Below are positions 16,371-25,038 of a DNA stretch of 64,000 bases, in pieces. The stretch comes from Entomospira nematocerorum. Its GTDB lineage: Bacteria; Spirochaetota; Spirochaetia; WRBN01. The first letter of the stretch is position 1; each line of letters opens with the position of its first letter. Made by a program: the position numbers and the translations under genes. Below the pieces are notes generated by a model that ran no database searches, was not told where the DNA came from, and saw only the letters and a program-made list of their open reading frames with translations. Where the stretch lies: contig NZ_CP118168.1 in the NCBI RefSeq assembly GCF_028748105.1, positions 372,001 to 436,000 on the forward strand, written 5' to 3'.

Positions 16371-18566
16371 TTAACCTTTATGCTGTATACACCATAATAA
16401 GTGTTCCTTTCGCGCAGAGACATCTGTATCGTGCGAAATATCACTCAAATCTACTACTTCAAATTGACGGAGAATACTATTATCTAACTTAAATCGTCGG
16501 TAATGTGTAGAAAAATACATTTTCCCACCAACATTAACATATTCCATAATGTCAAAAATAAGTTTTGCATGCTCGCGCTGTACATCAAAGGCATCCCTGC
16601 CCGTACCATTACTAAACGTTGGCGGATCAACATAAACAATATCAAAGTTATCTCGTATGCGAGAGACATAACGTTTTACATCATTACGAATAAAAACATG
16701 TTTTCTATCCTGCGTCGTATCAATACCATTATGCTTGAAATTTTGACGTGCTTGCTCCAAGTATGTTTTAGAAATATCAACAGAGACAGTTGAAGAGGCT
16801 CCAGCCAATGCTGCCACAAGACTAACAGAAGCTGTATAGCAAAAGAGATTTAGAAAAGATTTATCGCGTACCTCTGCTGCAATCATACGTCGCAAATATC
16901 GATGATCCAAGTAAAGACCAACATCAATATAACTAGAAAAATTAACTAAGAATTTGGTATCTCCCTCATGAACCTCTCTCTGAACAACATCTAACTCTTC
17001 GTATTTTTCATATTGATTACGTGATGATGCCGGTTTTCTTACCTTATGATAAATATCTATCTTTGTAAGATTTGTAACTTCTTGTATAATGCGCAAAAAT
17101 TCAACCGTTTTGAGGACTGGTTCAGTGTCTTTCTCCCCACCATCACGATGTAGTCTCCTTGCAAATTCCTGAACAACCACAGCTCCATTAAAATACTCAC
17201 AAATGGCCTGATAGGATGAATGGTCATTATTATAAAATCGAAACGCATTTGTTTGATAAGCCTCTTCTGCAATCGCTTGATAGTGAATAAATTGCTTTGC
17301 AACAACATCTTTAACCTCTAAAGCCAAAGGACTCCACTCAAAACGCTTCTCCTCGCGACTCTCAACAAAAAATCGCAAAAAGAGTGCTCGTTTGGCGCCA
17401 TTAAAGAAAGTGTTCATATGTTTCGCACGAATATCTAAACAACGCAGCATATCACTATCTGGAGCAAGAAGTGCCACGTTCCAACCTTGGTAATACTCCT
17501 TCACATGCTTTCCGATACGAGCATAAAGTCTATTTGCCTCATCTCGTGTTCCCATGCGCTCTCCATATGGTGGATTAGAAAGGATTAATCCCTTTTTTGG
17601 GGATCCTTTACTATCAAAAAAATCCTGATTCATTAATCGTATGGAGTCAAGACACCCAAGATTGATAAAGGCTAAACGCGTCATTGCAATAGCATGTTGA
17701 TTAATATCTGATGCCCAAAATTCTATCGTATTCTCTTTTAGGGATTCTATAGCTCTGCTCTTCATATGTTGCCAAACCTCATCAAACAGTCGCTGATTGA
17801 ACCCTTTCCATTTTTTAATACGCCACGTAGTTCGCAACCAGTGTGGTGACATGTGCTGAGCCATCATGAACGCTTCAGCAACCAGCGTTCCACTACCACA
17901 CATTGGATCATAAAAGACCGTATCAGTATCTTGCATCAATTCATGCCACTGAGCTCTATATAAGAGAGATGCCGACAAGTGCTCTTTTAATGGAGCAGGA
18001 TGTGCGTGTGTCTTTTTTTTCTTAATAAGTTGTACTTGTGCAAGATCTTGATTCTTCTCCTGCAGTGACTCGCGATAACCCCGCTTAAATAATTCATGCT
18101 CCAATTCCAAGCTGATAATTGTCTTATTATCATGCACATCTAAGTGAACTAGATGGCTTGCATTATCCGTATTAATATTAGGTCGTGGACGACCAATTTT
18201 TCTGAAACTATCAACAATGCCATCTTTCATTACAAGCATCAGGAAGTTCTCTGGAGCAATATTCCTTCCACTGGAACTAACCCGACAAGCAAGAATATCA
18301 TCACTAGAAAAGTGATCTATCCAAGCAATAGAAAGGCTCTGTTTATATAAATCTTGAGGATCTTCGATATCTCCCTGAAGAAGTACAAGTCGAAGACTTG
18401 CAATGGTGCGTGCATGAATAAGAACATGATAAAGATCACGCTCCTCTCCATAAAAAAAGACCCCTCCCACAGATCGATCGACATCTGTGATACCTAAAAA
18501 GCGTAATTCTTGCTCGAGAATATCCTCAAAAAAGAGTTGGCATGTTGCATAATATAATTTTTTCAC
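16371..18566 (-). CDS. rlmL: Bifunctional 23S rRNA methyltransferase RlmKL
   Basis: 731 residues joining two rRNA methyltransferases. The N-terminal part has a ferredoxin-like/THUMP region (MKKLYYATCQLFFEDILEQE) followed by an m2G2445-type domain with DPMCGSGT and NPPYGERMG. The C-terminal part is an RlmK (m7G2069)-type domain with LNLFCYTASVSL and YVDPPTF. Gene length and domain order match the fused enzyme of gamma-proteobacteria. The start codon is GTG (18564-18566) with no clear Shine-Dalgarno. The N-terminal sequence fits the family from this codon on. First gene of a three-gene operon that runs to 14466. Confidence 0.9.
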   Translation of the reverse strand: MKKLYYATCQLFFEDILEQELRFLGITDVDRSVGGVFFYGEERDLYHVLIHARTIASLRLVLLQGDIEDPQDLYKQSLSIAWIDHFSSDDILACRVSSSGRNIAPENFLMLVMKDGIVDSFRKIGRPRPNINTDNASHLVHLDVHDNKTIISLELEHELFKRGYRESLQEKNQDLAQVQLIKKKKTHAHPAPLKEHLSASLLYRAQWHELMQDTDTVFYDPMCGSGTLVAEAFMMAQHMSPHWLRTTWRIKKWKGFNQRLFDEVWQHMKSRAIESLKENTIEFWASDINQHAIAMTRLAFINLGCLDSIRLMNQDFFDSKGSPKKGLILSNPPYGERMGTRDEANRLYARIGKHVKEYYQGWNVALLAPDSDMLRCLDIRAKHMNTFFNGAKRALFLRFFVESREEKRFEWSPLALEVKDVVAKQFIHYQAIAEEAYQTNAFRFYNNDHSSYQAICEYFNGAVVVQEFARRLHRDGGEKDTEPVLKTVEFLRIIQEVTNLTKIDIYHKVRKPASSRNQYEKYEELDVVQREVHEGDTKFLVNFSSYIDVGLYLDHRYLRRMIAAEVRDKSFLNLFCYTASVSLVAALAGASSTVSVDISKTYLEQARQNFKHNGIDTTQDRKHVFIRNDVKRYVSRIRDNFDIVYVDPPTFSNGTGRDAFDVQREHAKLIFDIMEYVNVGGKMYFSTHYRRFKLDNSILRQFEVVDLSDISHDTDVSARKEHLLWCIQHKG

Positions 18567-18615
18567 AATAAATTAAAGTAAACCCTATTTCCTCTTTTTT
18601 TTCAATAGGCCTTGC

Positions 18616-18644
18616 TTGAATAACTCACTATTTTTCGCTATTAT
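18616..18644 (+). promoter_or_regulatory. Sigma-70 promoter of the DUF4416-earP pair
   Basis: TTGAAT (18616-18621), 17 nt, TATTAT (18639-18644). The leader of about 26 nt contains GAGG seven nt before the ATG at 18677, a normal arrangement in contrast to the leaderless candidates elsewhere in the window. Confidence 0.65.
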
Positions 18645-18676
18645 ATACCCAATTACAGAAATGACTTGAGGATTGT

Positions 18677-19207
18677 ATGGGACTAGCAACGCACTATACG
18701 AAAGAAAAACTCATGATGGGCTTACTCTTTCACCATTTAGATCAGGCAAAACTAGCAAAAGAATTAACGCAACAACACTGGGGTTCTTGTGACTATGAAA
18801 GTGCTATCTTCAACTTCTCAGATCACTCTCCTTACTACGACAAGGAGATGAATGGAACAGTCTTTAGGCAGTTTTTCAGCTTCACCGCACTCATTGAACC
18901 CGATCAGCTAGCTACAATTAAAACCATAACAAATGATATAGAAAAAACTTTTCAACATAACGGCTATCGTCCCATCAATCTTGATCCAGGACTCATAAAT
19001 ACAGGAAGACTGGTTTTAGCCACAACCAAGAATGCTACGCATCGTATTGCCTTACAGCATGGTATTTACGGAGAACTTACACTTTTTTATAGCCGTAAAT
19101 CGTGGAACCCCTTTCCCTGGACCTATCCAGACTTTCGTAGTGAAGCAGTACAGGCCGTCCTCTCTGATATCCGCAATCTGTATCGTAAAAATATCCGTGA
19201 AAATTGA
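18677..19207 (+). CDS. DUF4416 family protein
   Basis: 176 residues. Matches the DUF4416 family through its spaced motifs: FSDHSPYYDKEM, RQFFSFTALIEPDQLATIKTITNDIE, PINLDPGLI, LVLATTKNATHRI, GIYGELTLFY and WTYPDFRS. The family is conserved in spirochaetes and some delta-proteobacteria; its function is not known. The last 11 nt overlap the GTG start of earP, so translation of the two is probably coupled. That could mean a role near EF-P modification, but this is only inference from position. Confidence 0.85.
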   Translation: MGLATHYTKEKLMMGLLFHHLDQAKLAKELTQQHWGSCDYESAIFNFSDHSPYYDKEMNGTVFRQFFSFTALIEPDQLATIKTITNDIEKTFQHNGYRPINLDPGLINTGRLVLATTKNATHRIALQHGIYGELTLFYSRKSWNPFPWTYPDFRSEAVQAVLSDIRNLYRKNIREN

Positions 19208-20222
19208 TATTTTTTGTCATGTTATTGACTATTTTGGTGATGTTGCAGTTGCTTATCGGTTAGCACGTGCAATGTGTCTTCATCAAGACGATCTCTCCAT
19301 TCGCTTCTTTTGTACACACCCAGAAATTATTGCTCATCTATATCCACATGCAGAAACACTTCCCATCACAATCCATGAGTACAACACATCGCTTCATCTC
19401 GATCGAGCAGACGTAGCCATTGAATCATTCGCCTGTGAACTCCCGATAGCCTATGAAAAGCCTACCCTCATCATTAATCTTGAATATCTCACTGCAGAAG
19501 AGTGGATTACCTCTTACCATAGGCTAGAATCAATTGGGATGAACCCTTCTGGAAAAAAATTCTTTTTTTTCCCCAGTATTGATAATCAAGCAGGATCTCT
19601 TACCCATGGAGACTTTCTCTTTCATAAAACTACTTGGTTAGATCATCATACACATTATAAACAGGATCTTATCCACATACTCAACCTCCCGCCACACTTT
19701 CTAGATCGCCCATGGATTCTTATCTACATCTATACCCTTGACACAGACAGCTGGAACTATCTTGCATCACACTTTTCTATTATTCATATTGACAGTAAGG
19801 CTGCACCAATCACCTCACCATGGATTGTAACACGCCGCTGTCCCCAGCAGGCTTTTGATATGCTCATTACTCTTTGTGATATGCTGATTATTCGAGGAGA
19901 AGATAGCCTAAGTCGAGCCATATTAGCCGGAAAACCTTTTTTATGGCAGGCGTATAAACAAGAAGAAAATTATCATCTTATAAAGGTAAGGGCTCTCTGT
20001 CAGCTACTACAACAAACATATCCAGCCAATACATGGGCTCTTTGGCAGGAAGCGATATTAGCACTCAATGCAGACAATACCATTCTAGCCAAAACGCTAC
20101 AACAACTCATAGCAAACACTAGCCTGTTTCAACAAACTGCGAATAAGATTACACAATATCGCAGTTTGGAAGAAAATTTACTCAATTTTATCGAACAAAA
20201 GCAGCATAATTCGTCTACTTAG
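19197..20222 (+). CDS. earP: EF-P arginine rhamnosyltransferase EarP (DUF2331)
   Basis: EarP attaches rhamnose from dTDP-rhamnose to an arginine of elongation factor P, which helps ribosomes pass polyproline stretches. The N-terminus reads IDIFCHVIDYFGDVAVAYRLARAM. D11 and D15 match the two catalytic aspartates of the family, and the glutamate of IIRGEDS near residue 235 matches the conserved nucleotide-sugar contact. GKPFLWQAYKQEENYH is also typical. The start is GTG at 19197, which gives 341 residues. The longer reading frame from 19032 only runs antiphase through DUF4416. The 3' end overlaps the convergent lipoprotein gene by 4 nt. EF-P and the dTDP-rhamnose genes are not in this window. 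Confidence 0.85.
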   Translation: MKIDIFCHVIDYFGDVAVAYRLARAMCLHQDDLSIRFFCTHPEIIAHLYPHAETLPITIHEYNTSLHLDRADVAIESFACELPIAYEKPTLIINLEYLTAEEWITSYHRLESIGMNPSGKKFFFFPSIDNQAGSLTHGDFLFHKTTWLDHHTHYKQDLIHILNLPPHFLDRPWILIYIYTLDTDSWNYLASHFSIIHIDSKAAPITSPWIVTRRCPQQAFDMLITLCDMLIIRGEDSLSRAILAGKPFLWQAYKQEENYHLIKVRALCQLLQQTYPANTWALWQEAILALNADNTILAKTLQQLIANTSLFQQTANKITQYRSLEENLLNFIEQKQHNSST

Positions 20223-20626
20223 GAGAGCGGATTAACCTCTGTTCGTTGACGAATGCGTTCACTATTACGCATCGCGGCCTCTTCGTAAAAAAAAACCTCT
20301 ACGAGCTCGCTACTAATCCACCCCTCCATATGCTTATCCGTACCCACAGTGTCTACCAAGTAATAATCACGCCAAAATCGTTCACGACTTTGATATATCG
20401 ACCGAACCTCTAAGAGTCGTACAACTTCACCAGCACGCAAAACCCCAATAATCTCCGATGAAGGGTCTAGGTTAGCATTTAAACGAACATAGGGCTCTCG
20501 CACCACAGCCCACCTTTCTTGACTAGCAAAAGGTGAGTGTTCAGGAAGATCTAAGTGTACCGACACCTTCTTTGTACAACTAAGGGCTATCAGACACAGC
20601 CCAATGATGTATCTACGCACCGCCAC
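20219..20626 (-). CDS. Small lipoprotein with SH3-like segment
   Basis: 135 residues. A short signal peptide ends in a lipobox (LIALSC, cysteine at residue 17). The middle part, AVVREPYVRLNANLDPSSEIIGVLRAGEVVRLLEV and further on MEGWISSELV, has the pattern of a bacterial SH3 domain (R..P....ii..l..G..v.vl....... GWv....v). Such domains often bind cell-wall peptides. Start is GTG at 20624-20626, overlapping the upstream lipoprotein gene by 14 nt, with GGAG a few nt upstream. An alternative GTG two codons later is possible. Confidence 0.7.
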   Translation of the reverse strand: MAVRRYIIGLCLIALSCTKKVSVHLDLPEHSPFASQERWAVVREPYVRLNANLDPSSEIIGVLRAGEVVRLLEVRSIYQSRERFWRDYYLVDTVGTDKHMEGWISSELVEVFFYEEAAMRNSERIRQRTEVNPLS

Positions 20627-21314
20627 GTCTCTCCACTGTCATTACATTTTGTTGCCAAAAAGTAATACTTCCATAGGCATCAACTATAATTTGTTTTTGC
20701 CATAACTGATTATCCTGTATCGTAAAGTAGTCAAAAGAGAAACTACTTCCTTGTGCTGATACATAAAAGAAGGGATTAACACTCGAAATAAGTTGATCTT
20801 GATCGCGAAACAGTCGTAATGCATCCTCTTTGTTTACAAGAATATCTGCCTCATATAGAAAAAATTCCAGCCATTTTAACCATGCTTGTGCATCATTGAT
20901 AGAAGTAATGATGACGCTATCCTGTCCAAAAAACTGACGCACTTGTCTTCCATGTTGCTCCTGTTGTGCGTCTAACGACATGTCTAACTGTAGTTTCAAA
21001 GGTGATTGCGGTCTCACAAAAAAAGCCTGATTCTCATGTCTTAGCTGATAAATAGTGGCGGGAGATTGCAATGGTAATGGAAATCGTCCTTCAGTAAGGA
21101 TTCCTTGTTGTAAAACATCCAAAGAGATTGATCCTTTAAATCGTTGCTGAAAAAGCTCTCGTGGTAATAAGCGTACTGGATGCTCTGCAACCGGTTCTGG
21201 ATGAGAAGAATCGTGATCTGAAGAGTTCTTAGCAGGCTGTGTGGCACAACTCAATGCTAAGAGTGACAAAAAAATTTGCTGTAGTATCGACATTTTTCTC
21301 ACCATTTTCTCCAT
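20613..21314 (-). CDS. Predicted lipoprotein of unknown function
   Basis: 233 residues at most. The N-terminus shows a basic n-region, a hydrophobic stretch and a lipobox (LLALSC), then a polar linker rich in S, H and P. No known domain is recognised in the rest. Three starts are possible: ATG at 21314, 21305 and 21293. The one at 21305 gives a typical signal peptide (MVRKMSILQQ), while the one at 21293 has the best-spaced GGTGAG. It is transcribed together with the SH3-like lipoprotein and diverges from the lipoprotein at 21383. Confidence 0.65.
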   Translation of the reverse strand: MEKMVRKMSILQQIFLSLLALSCATQPAKNSSDHDSSHPEPVAEHPVRLLPRELFQQRFKGSISLDVLQQGILTEGRFPLPLQSPATIYQLRHENQAFFVRPQSPLKLQLDMSLDAQQEQHGRQVRQFFGQDSVIITSINDAQAWLKWLEFFLYEADILVNKEDALRLFRDQDQLISSVNPFFYVSAQGSSFSFDYFTIQDNQLWQKQIIVDAYGSITFWQQNVMTVERRGGA

Positions 21315-21331
21315 TATCAGCAGGAAAAGCC

Positions 21332-21361
21332 TTGCAATTCGCTTTCCTTTCAGTGTATATT
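21332..21361 (+). promoter_or_regulatory. Promoter of the lipoprotein-MFS pair, overlapping a divergent promoter
   Basis: TTGCAA (21332-21337), 18 nt, TATATT (21356-21361). Its -10 box shares three bases with the -10 box of the opposing promoter at 21359-21388. Confidence 0.5.
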
Positions 21362-21388
21362 ATACTCAAAATAATAAGATCTATGCAA
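21359..21388 (-). promoter_or_regulatory. Promoter of the two minus-strand lipoprotein genes
   Basis: Minus strand TTGCAT (21383-21388), 18 nt, a perfect TATAAT (21359-21364). The -35 box overlaps the start codon of the divergent gene at 21383. Polymerase can hardly occupy both promoters at once. Confidence 0.55.
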
Positions 21389-22696
21389 TATCGTATATAT
21401 ACAATTTTACTAGTAACTCTTCTCCTAATCACAAGCTGTCGCAACTATAAAGAGTTTGATAGTTCTGTCTTCGACAAAAAGCCCATCCAACAAGAAAGCT
21501 CAGAAGATTCAAAAAATCAATTAAAACCTATCCTCTCACACCTCACAGGTGAAAACAGCGCCTACTGGATCACACAAGAGCAAGGAAGCATCCTAATTTA
21601 TCCCTATCTATGGCAAAATCAACAACAAGCTATAGGTCATACACTCCAACTTAACTCCAAAACTAATATTACTCACTCCCCATTCAAGCAAGCAACTCTC
21701 GACTATATTCACTTTGATCCCAGTGATGACTACCCCTACGCTCTTCTTAAAATAGAAAACTCTGACTCTTTTACAGAGACTCTCGAAGTCTATCAATTAA
21801 AATCAAATATACCAACTCTTCTGTTTCATATAACAACTACCGGCCAAATTACTTATATTGTGGATGAATCCGACATGCTTTCTACTCAAATTTTAATCCA
21901 AAGCCCCGATCTCCATACAGAAACATATGACTACTATCGTTATGATCCCACCCAAAAACAGTTCATACTGTTCCAAAGTGAGAGTTATCCATATGAGAAA
22001 GGGTTAAGTCGATCTCAGGAAATAGAATCTTTTCTCGCGGGTCCTTGGCAAAGCGATACACCCACGCATAAAGGAATGATTGTATTTATGCCACGAGATC
22101 GCCAAATTCTCTTTGAACAAGAACGAGTAGAAATCTATGACTGGGTTAATACAAGCTCTTACGCTGGAAAGCTCTCTATTCAGGCAAAAAATCTACAGAT
22201 TCCACGTATCTCAGGTAATACGACAATTACTGTTATTGATGCTAATACCATTATAGTGCAGTCTCTCTCGAATAATGTGTGGCAGGGGCAGTATCGTCGA
22301 CTCAATCTTCAGCAAGAACAAGTCAACAATCAAGGGCCTGAAAGTATTGTTCTTCAAACCGCGCCATTTCAAGGTATCTATATCGATCAAAACGGTGTGG
22401 AGCTCCACTTTGACTACCCTTTTTTCTCCAAAAAAACACCTCATAGTAAACATGACGGATCGATGAGTCTCTTTATGCTAGAAAAGACTCTGATTATGCA
22501 ACTTCGCTACCGAAATATTTACGGTATTATAGAAGACCAAGAGAGTTTTGAAGTATCTTTTACTGAGGAGAGTGATGGTATTCATCAAATTCGACTATTA
22601 CAGCTCAAACCAACAAGATTATTCATCTTTGGTTCATATCCTCTTCCACAAAGTGTTATTTTGAGGTATGAACAGATTGAACGTGCTAGTAATTAA
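21383..22696 (+). CDS. Predicted lipoprotein of unknown function
   Basis: 437 residues from the ATG at 21383. This start is chosen because MQYRIYTILLVTLLLITSC is a complete lipoprotein signal peptide with its lipobox cysteine at residue 19. The upstream extension of the frame runs through a promoter. The mature part is polar and beta-rich without a recognisable domain. It contains a motif-like stretch FLAGPWQSD near the middle and KHDGSMSLFMLEKTLIMQLRY further on. The next gene, an MFS protein, follows after 12 nt, so the two form an operon and may work together at the envelope. Confidence 0.7.
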   Translation: MQYRIYTILLVTLLLITSCRNYKEFDSSVFDKKPIQQESSEDSKNQLKPILSHLTGENSAYWITQEQGSILIYPYLWQNQQQAIGHTLQLNSKTNITHSPFKQATLDYIHFDPSDDYPYALLKIENSDSFTETLEVYQLKSNIPTLLFHITTTGQITYIVDESDMLSTQILIQSPDLHTETYDYYRYDPTQKQFILFQSESYPYEKGLSRSQEIESFLAGPWQSDTPTHKGMIVFMPRDRQILFEQERVEIYDWVNTSSYAGKLSIQAKNLQIPRISGNTTITVIDANTIIVQSLSNNVWQGQYRRLNLQQEQVNNQGPESIVLQTAPFQGIYIDQNGVELHFDYPFFSKKTPHSKHDGSMSLFMLEKTLIMQLRYRNIYGIIEDQESFEVSFTEESDGIHQIRLLQLKPTRLFIFGSYPLPQSVILRYEQIERASN

Positions 22697-22708
22697 AATA
22701 AGGAGCGT

Positions 22709-24931
22709 ATGGTGGAAACAATACACCGCTTGACAAGTAGTCAAATTCGCAACGGTCGAAAAAATTTCAACATTTATCAAGCCCTTAATGGTGCGTCCTT
22801 TCCCCTCATTAATGGATCCATTATTACGCTATTCGCCATTCAGCTAGGTGCAGACTCTACTTTTATTGGACTTATATCAAGCTTTAACTATATAGCATTT
22901 ATCTTTGTCTATTTTGGGCGTATTTTAGAGCCAAAAATAGGAGTTGTCCCACTGTTTTTCTCTGCATGGTTTATTAGAAATCTCTTCATGATTCCCCTTC
23001 CATTTATTCCCCTTCTACTGCTTTGGAATCAGCATGACATGGCTCTAACGCTTATACTGATAAGCAGTATTGGCTTTAATATTGCAAGAGGTCCTGGCAT
23101 TGGTGCAAATAATGCTGTTGTCAGCTCCTTAACAACCCCCAAGAACCAAGCTAGTTATCTCTCCCTCACTTTTATGCTCAATTTTGGTGCCATGATTTTT
23201 GCAACCATTCTTATTGGTCTTGTCTTGCGTTTTAATAGCTCTAATACAAGTTATGCTCTCTTGATTTTCATAGGAATCATTCTTGGTTTTCTTTCCACCT
23301 ATTATCTCTGGATTTTACCACGTACACCTAGAACCACAGCACCACAGCAGTTCACAAAATTTTTACAGAGTATTTTTGGACGTTCTGCATTTCGTATCTT
23401 TGCCCTCGTATTTTTCCTTATCTCTTTCGTTACTGCAGCGACTAGACCCTTTATTGTTGTCTTTATGCGAGACGTCTATCATCAAAATGATAGTAATAGT
23501 ATTCTCTTTACCGTAGCAGGATTTGTTGGTGCTTTCCTCATGAGTGCCTTTAGTAAAACACTCGTACAAACTGTAGGAGCAAAGACTCTCTTTATTTTTT
23601 TTACAGCCTTATCAACTATCAGTCTCATTCCTGCAGTCATTAGTCCAAACCTTGAAGGAATCTATCTCATTATATTTCTCATCCTATTCAACTTTATTGC
23701 TGTATTTGGACTACAGGGTATTGAGTCTACTGGGCAGACCTATCTTTTTGGTATCATCAAGCGTAATGAAACGATGGATGCCTTTATTCTCTTTTTTATT
23801 ATTTTTGGTCTCGGTGGTGCCTTAGGATCATTTGCAGGAGGATACCTTCTTAGCTTTCTACAATCACATATTCCTAGTATTCGTTTTAGTTTTCAAATAT
23901 TTTTCATTATTGCTCTCCTTTTAATGATTGCCCTACTGATTCTCATGGGATCACTAAAAAACACGAATAAAACATCTGTTAGAGTAGGGTTAAGTGTACT
24001 TATAAATCCTAGAGATATCCAATCCATAAGTCTTGCCAATCGTCTAGGAGCAGCAACTCCTAGTGAAATTGGCCCTCTCCTAGAACAGATTAGTCGACTT
24101 GAATCAGATGCGGCAATTGAAATTATTGTAGAGAACCTTAGTTCACCTAAACTTGACATTAGACGAAAAGCTCTCGCTACGCTTGAGAACATCTCTGGTT
24201 CAGAGCAGCCACCTGAACTGATTCGAGCCTTACTCCAGCAGTTACGTAATCACACCTTTACAACTGCCCATGTAGCTGCTCGTATTCTAGGACAACACGG
24301 AGTTACCCAAGCAATACCATCCCTTCGTCGAGCTGTATCTACTAGTGACTATCGACTCAAAGCTGAAGCAATTACGGCTCTAGCACAGCTTAAGGATTCT
24401 ACAAGTATTTTCTTAATTAAGCGTCAAATTTATCGAGAAAATAATGTCTATGTTATTATTAGTTCACTACATGCGCTACAAGCGCTTTTATCCTTGAATG
24501 ATTTATATGTTCTTTTCTGGCCGCTCAGTTGGCAAAAAGTTGACCCCATTATCCTCAATGAGTCAATTCTTGCCTCGTCCACACTTATTGGTACTCTTGA
24601 TCTCTTCTATCACCGCTATCTTCTCTTCCTCGATAGTCCCTCTGATGCCTATCAGGAAATGACTGACTTACTGCAAAACACTCGTGGTATTTCTCCTACG
24701 GAAAAGCAGCTTTTAGAGCAAACCATCATACACCAAACATCACAAATAGCATTCATGCAATATAGTGCCCTTGCAATTCAAGGACTAACTTATATCAAAA
24801 ATGACTCAATCTTTCAATCAAGCTTTTTACGCATAGCAAAAAATCCTATCCTTACCCGCTATGCGGCCGTGCGTTTTTTTATTACCTGCAACCTAATACT
24901 CTATAGGCAAAAAAGTAAGAAACATCGGTAA
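22709..24931 (+). CDS. MFS-type transporter fused to C-terminal HEAT repeats
   Basis: 740 residues. The first 415 or so contain about 12 hydrophobic helices of a major-facilitator-type protein, with ALNGASFPLINGSIITLFA at the first helix and the helix 2-3 turn GRILEPKIG. Residues from about 430 to 620 are soluble and read as HEAT-like repeats: LDIRRKALATLENI, AIPSLRRAVSTSDYRLKAEAITALAQL, NVYVIISSLHALQALL. The remainder is helical without a name. HEAT repeats usually bind proteins, so the fusion suggests transport coupled to a cytoplasmic partner. The substrate is unknown. GGAG precedes the ATG. Second gene of an operon with the lipoprotein at 21383. Confidence 0.8.
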   Translation: MVETIHRLTSSQIRNGRKNFNIYQALNGASFPLINGSIITLFAIQLGADSTFIGLISSFNYIAFIFVYFGRILEPKIGVVPLFFSAWFIRNLFMIPLPFIPLLLLWNQHDMALTLILISSIGFNIARGPGIGANNAVVSSLTTPKNQASYLSLTFMLNFGAMIFATILIGLVLRFNSSNTSYALLIFIGIILGFLSTYYLWILPRTPRTTAPQQFTKFLQSIFGRSAFRIFALVFFLISFVTAATRPFIVVFMRDVYHQNDSNSILFTVAGFVGAFLMSAFSKTLVQTVGAKTLFIFFTALSTISLIPAVISPNLEGIYLIIFLILFNFIAVFGLQGIESTGQTYLFGIIKRNETMDAFILFFIIFGLGGALGSFAGGYLLSFLQSHIPSIRFSFQIFFIIALLLMIALLILMGSLKNTNKTSVRVGLSVLINPRDIQSISLANRLGAATPSEIGPLLEQISRLESDAAIEIIVENLSSPKLDIRRKALATLENISGSEQPPELIRALLQQLRNHTFTTAHVAARILGQHGVTQAIPSLRRAVSTSDYRLKAEAITALAQLKDSTSIFLIKRQIYRENNVYVIISSLHALQALLSLNDLYVLFWPLSWQKVDPIILNESILASSTLIGTLDLFYHRYLLFLDSPSDAYQEMTDLLQNTRGISPTEKQLLEQTIIHQTSQIAFMQYSALAIQGLTYIKNDSIFQSSFLRIAKNPILTRYAAVRFFITCNLILYRQKSKKHR

Positions 24932-24961
24932 TAAGAATTTATCAAACTGATTATTATTTAG

Positions 24962-25006
24962 TTTACATGAAAACCGCTTGCGATATTCATGTAAAAATGC
25001 TAAAAT
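24962..25006 (+). promoter_or_regulatory. nifJ promoter with an inverted repeat around the -35 box
   Basis: TTGCGA (24978-24983), 17 nt, TAAAAT (25001-25006), with TG two bases before the -10 box. A 10-bp inverted repeat (24962-24971 with 24986-24995) frames the -35 box with a 14-nt spacer. This is a plausible repressor or activator site for a redox or carbon regulator. Confidence 0.6.
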
Positions 25007-25038
25007 TAAATTATTATTATATAAGATGAGGTATAAAA

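Noticed and set aside
19032..19196. N-terminal extension of earP upstream of the GTG at 19197
   Set aside because: It overlaps DUF4416 in another frame, is unlike the EarP family, and the family N-terminus IDIFCHVID begins right after the GTG.
21239..21382. N-terminal extension of the lipoprotein at 21383
   Set aside because: It would put the lipobox 67 residues in and covers the promoter region and the start of the divergent gene.
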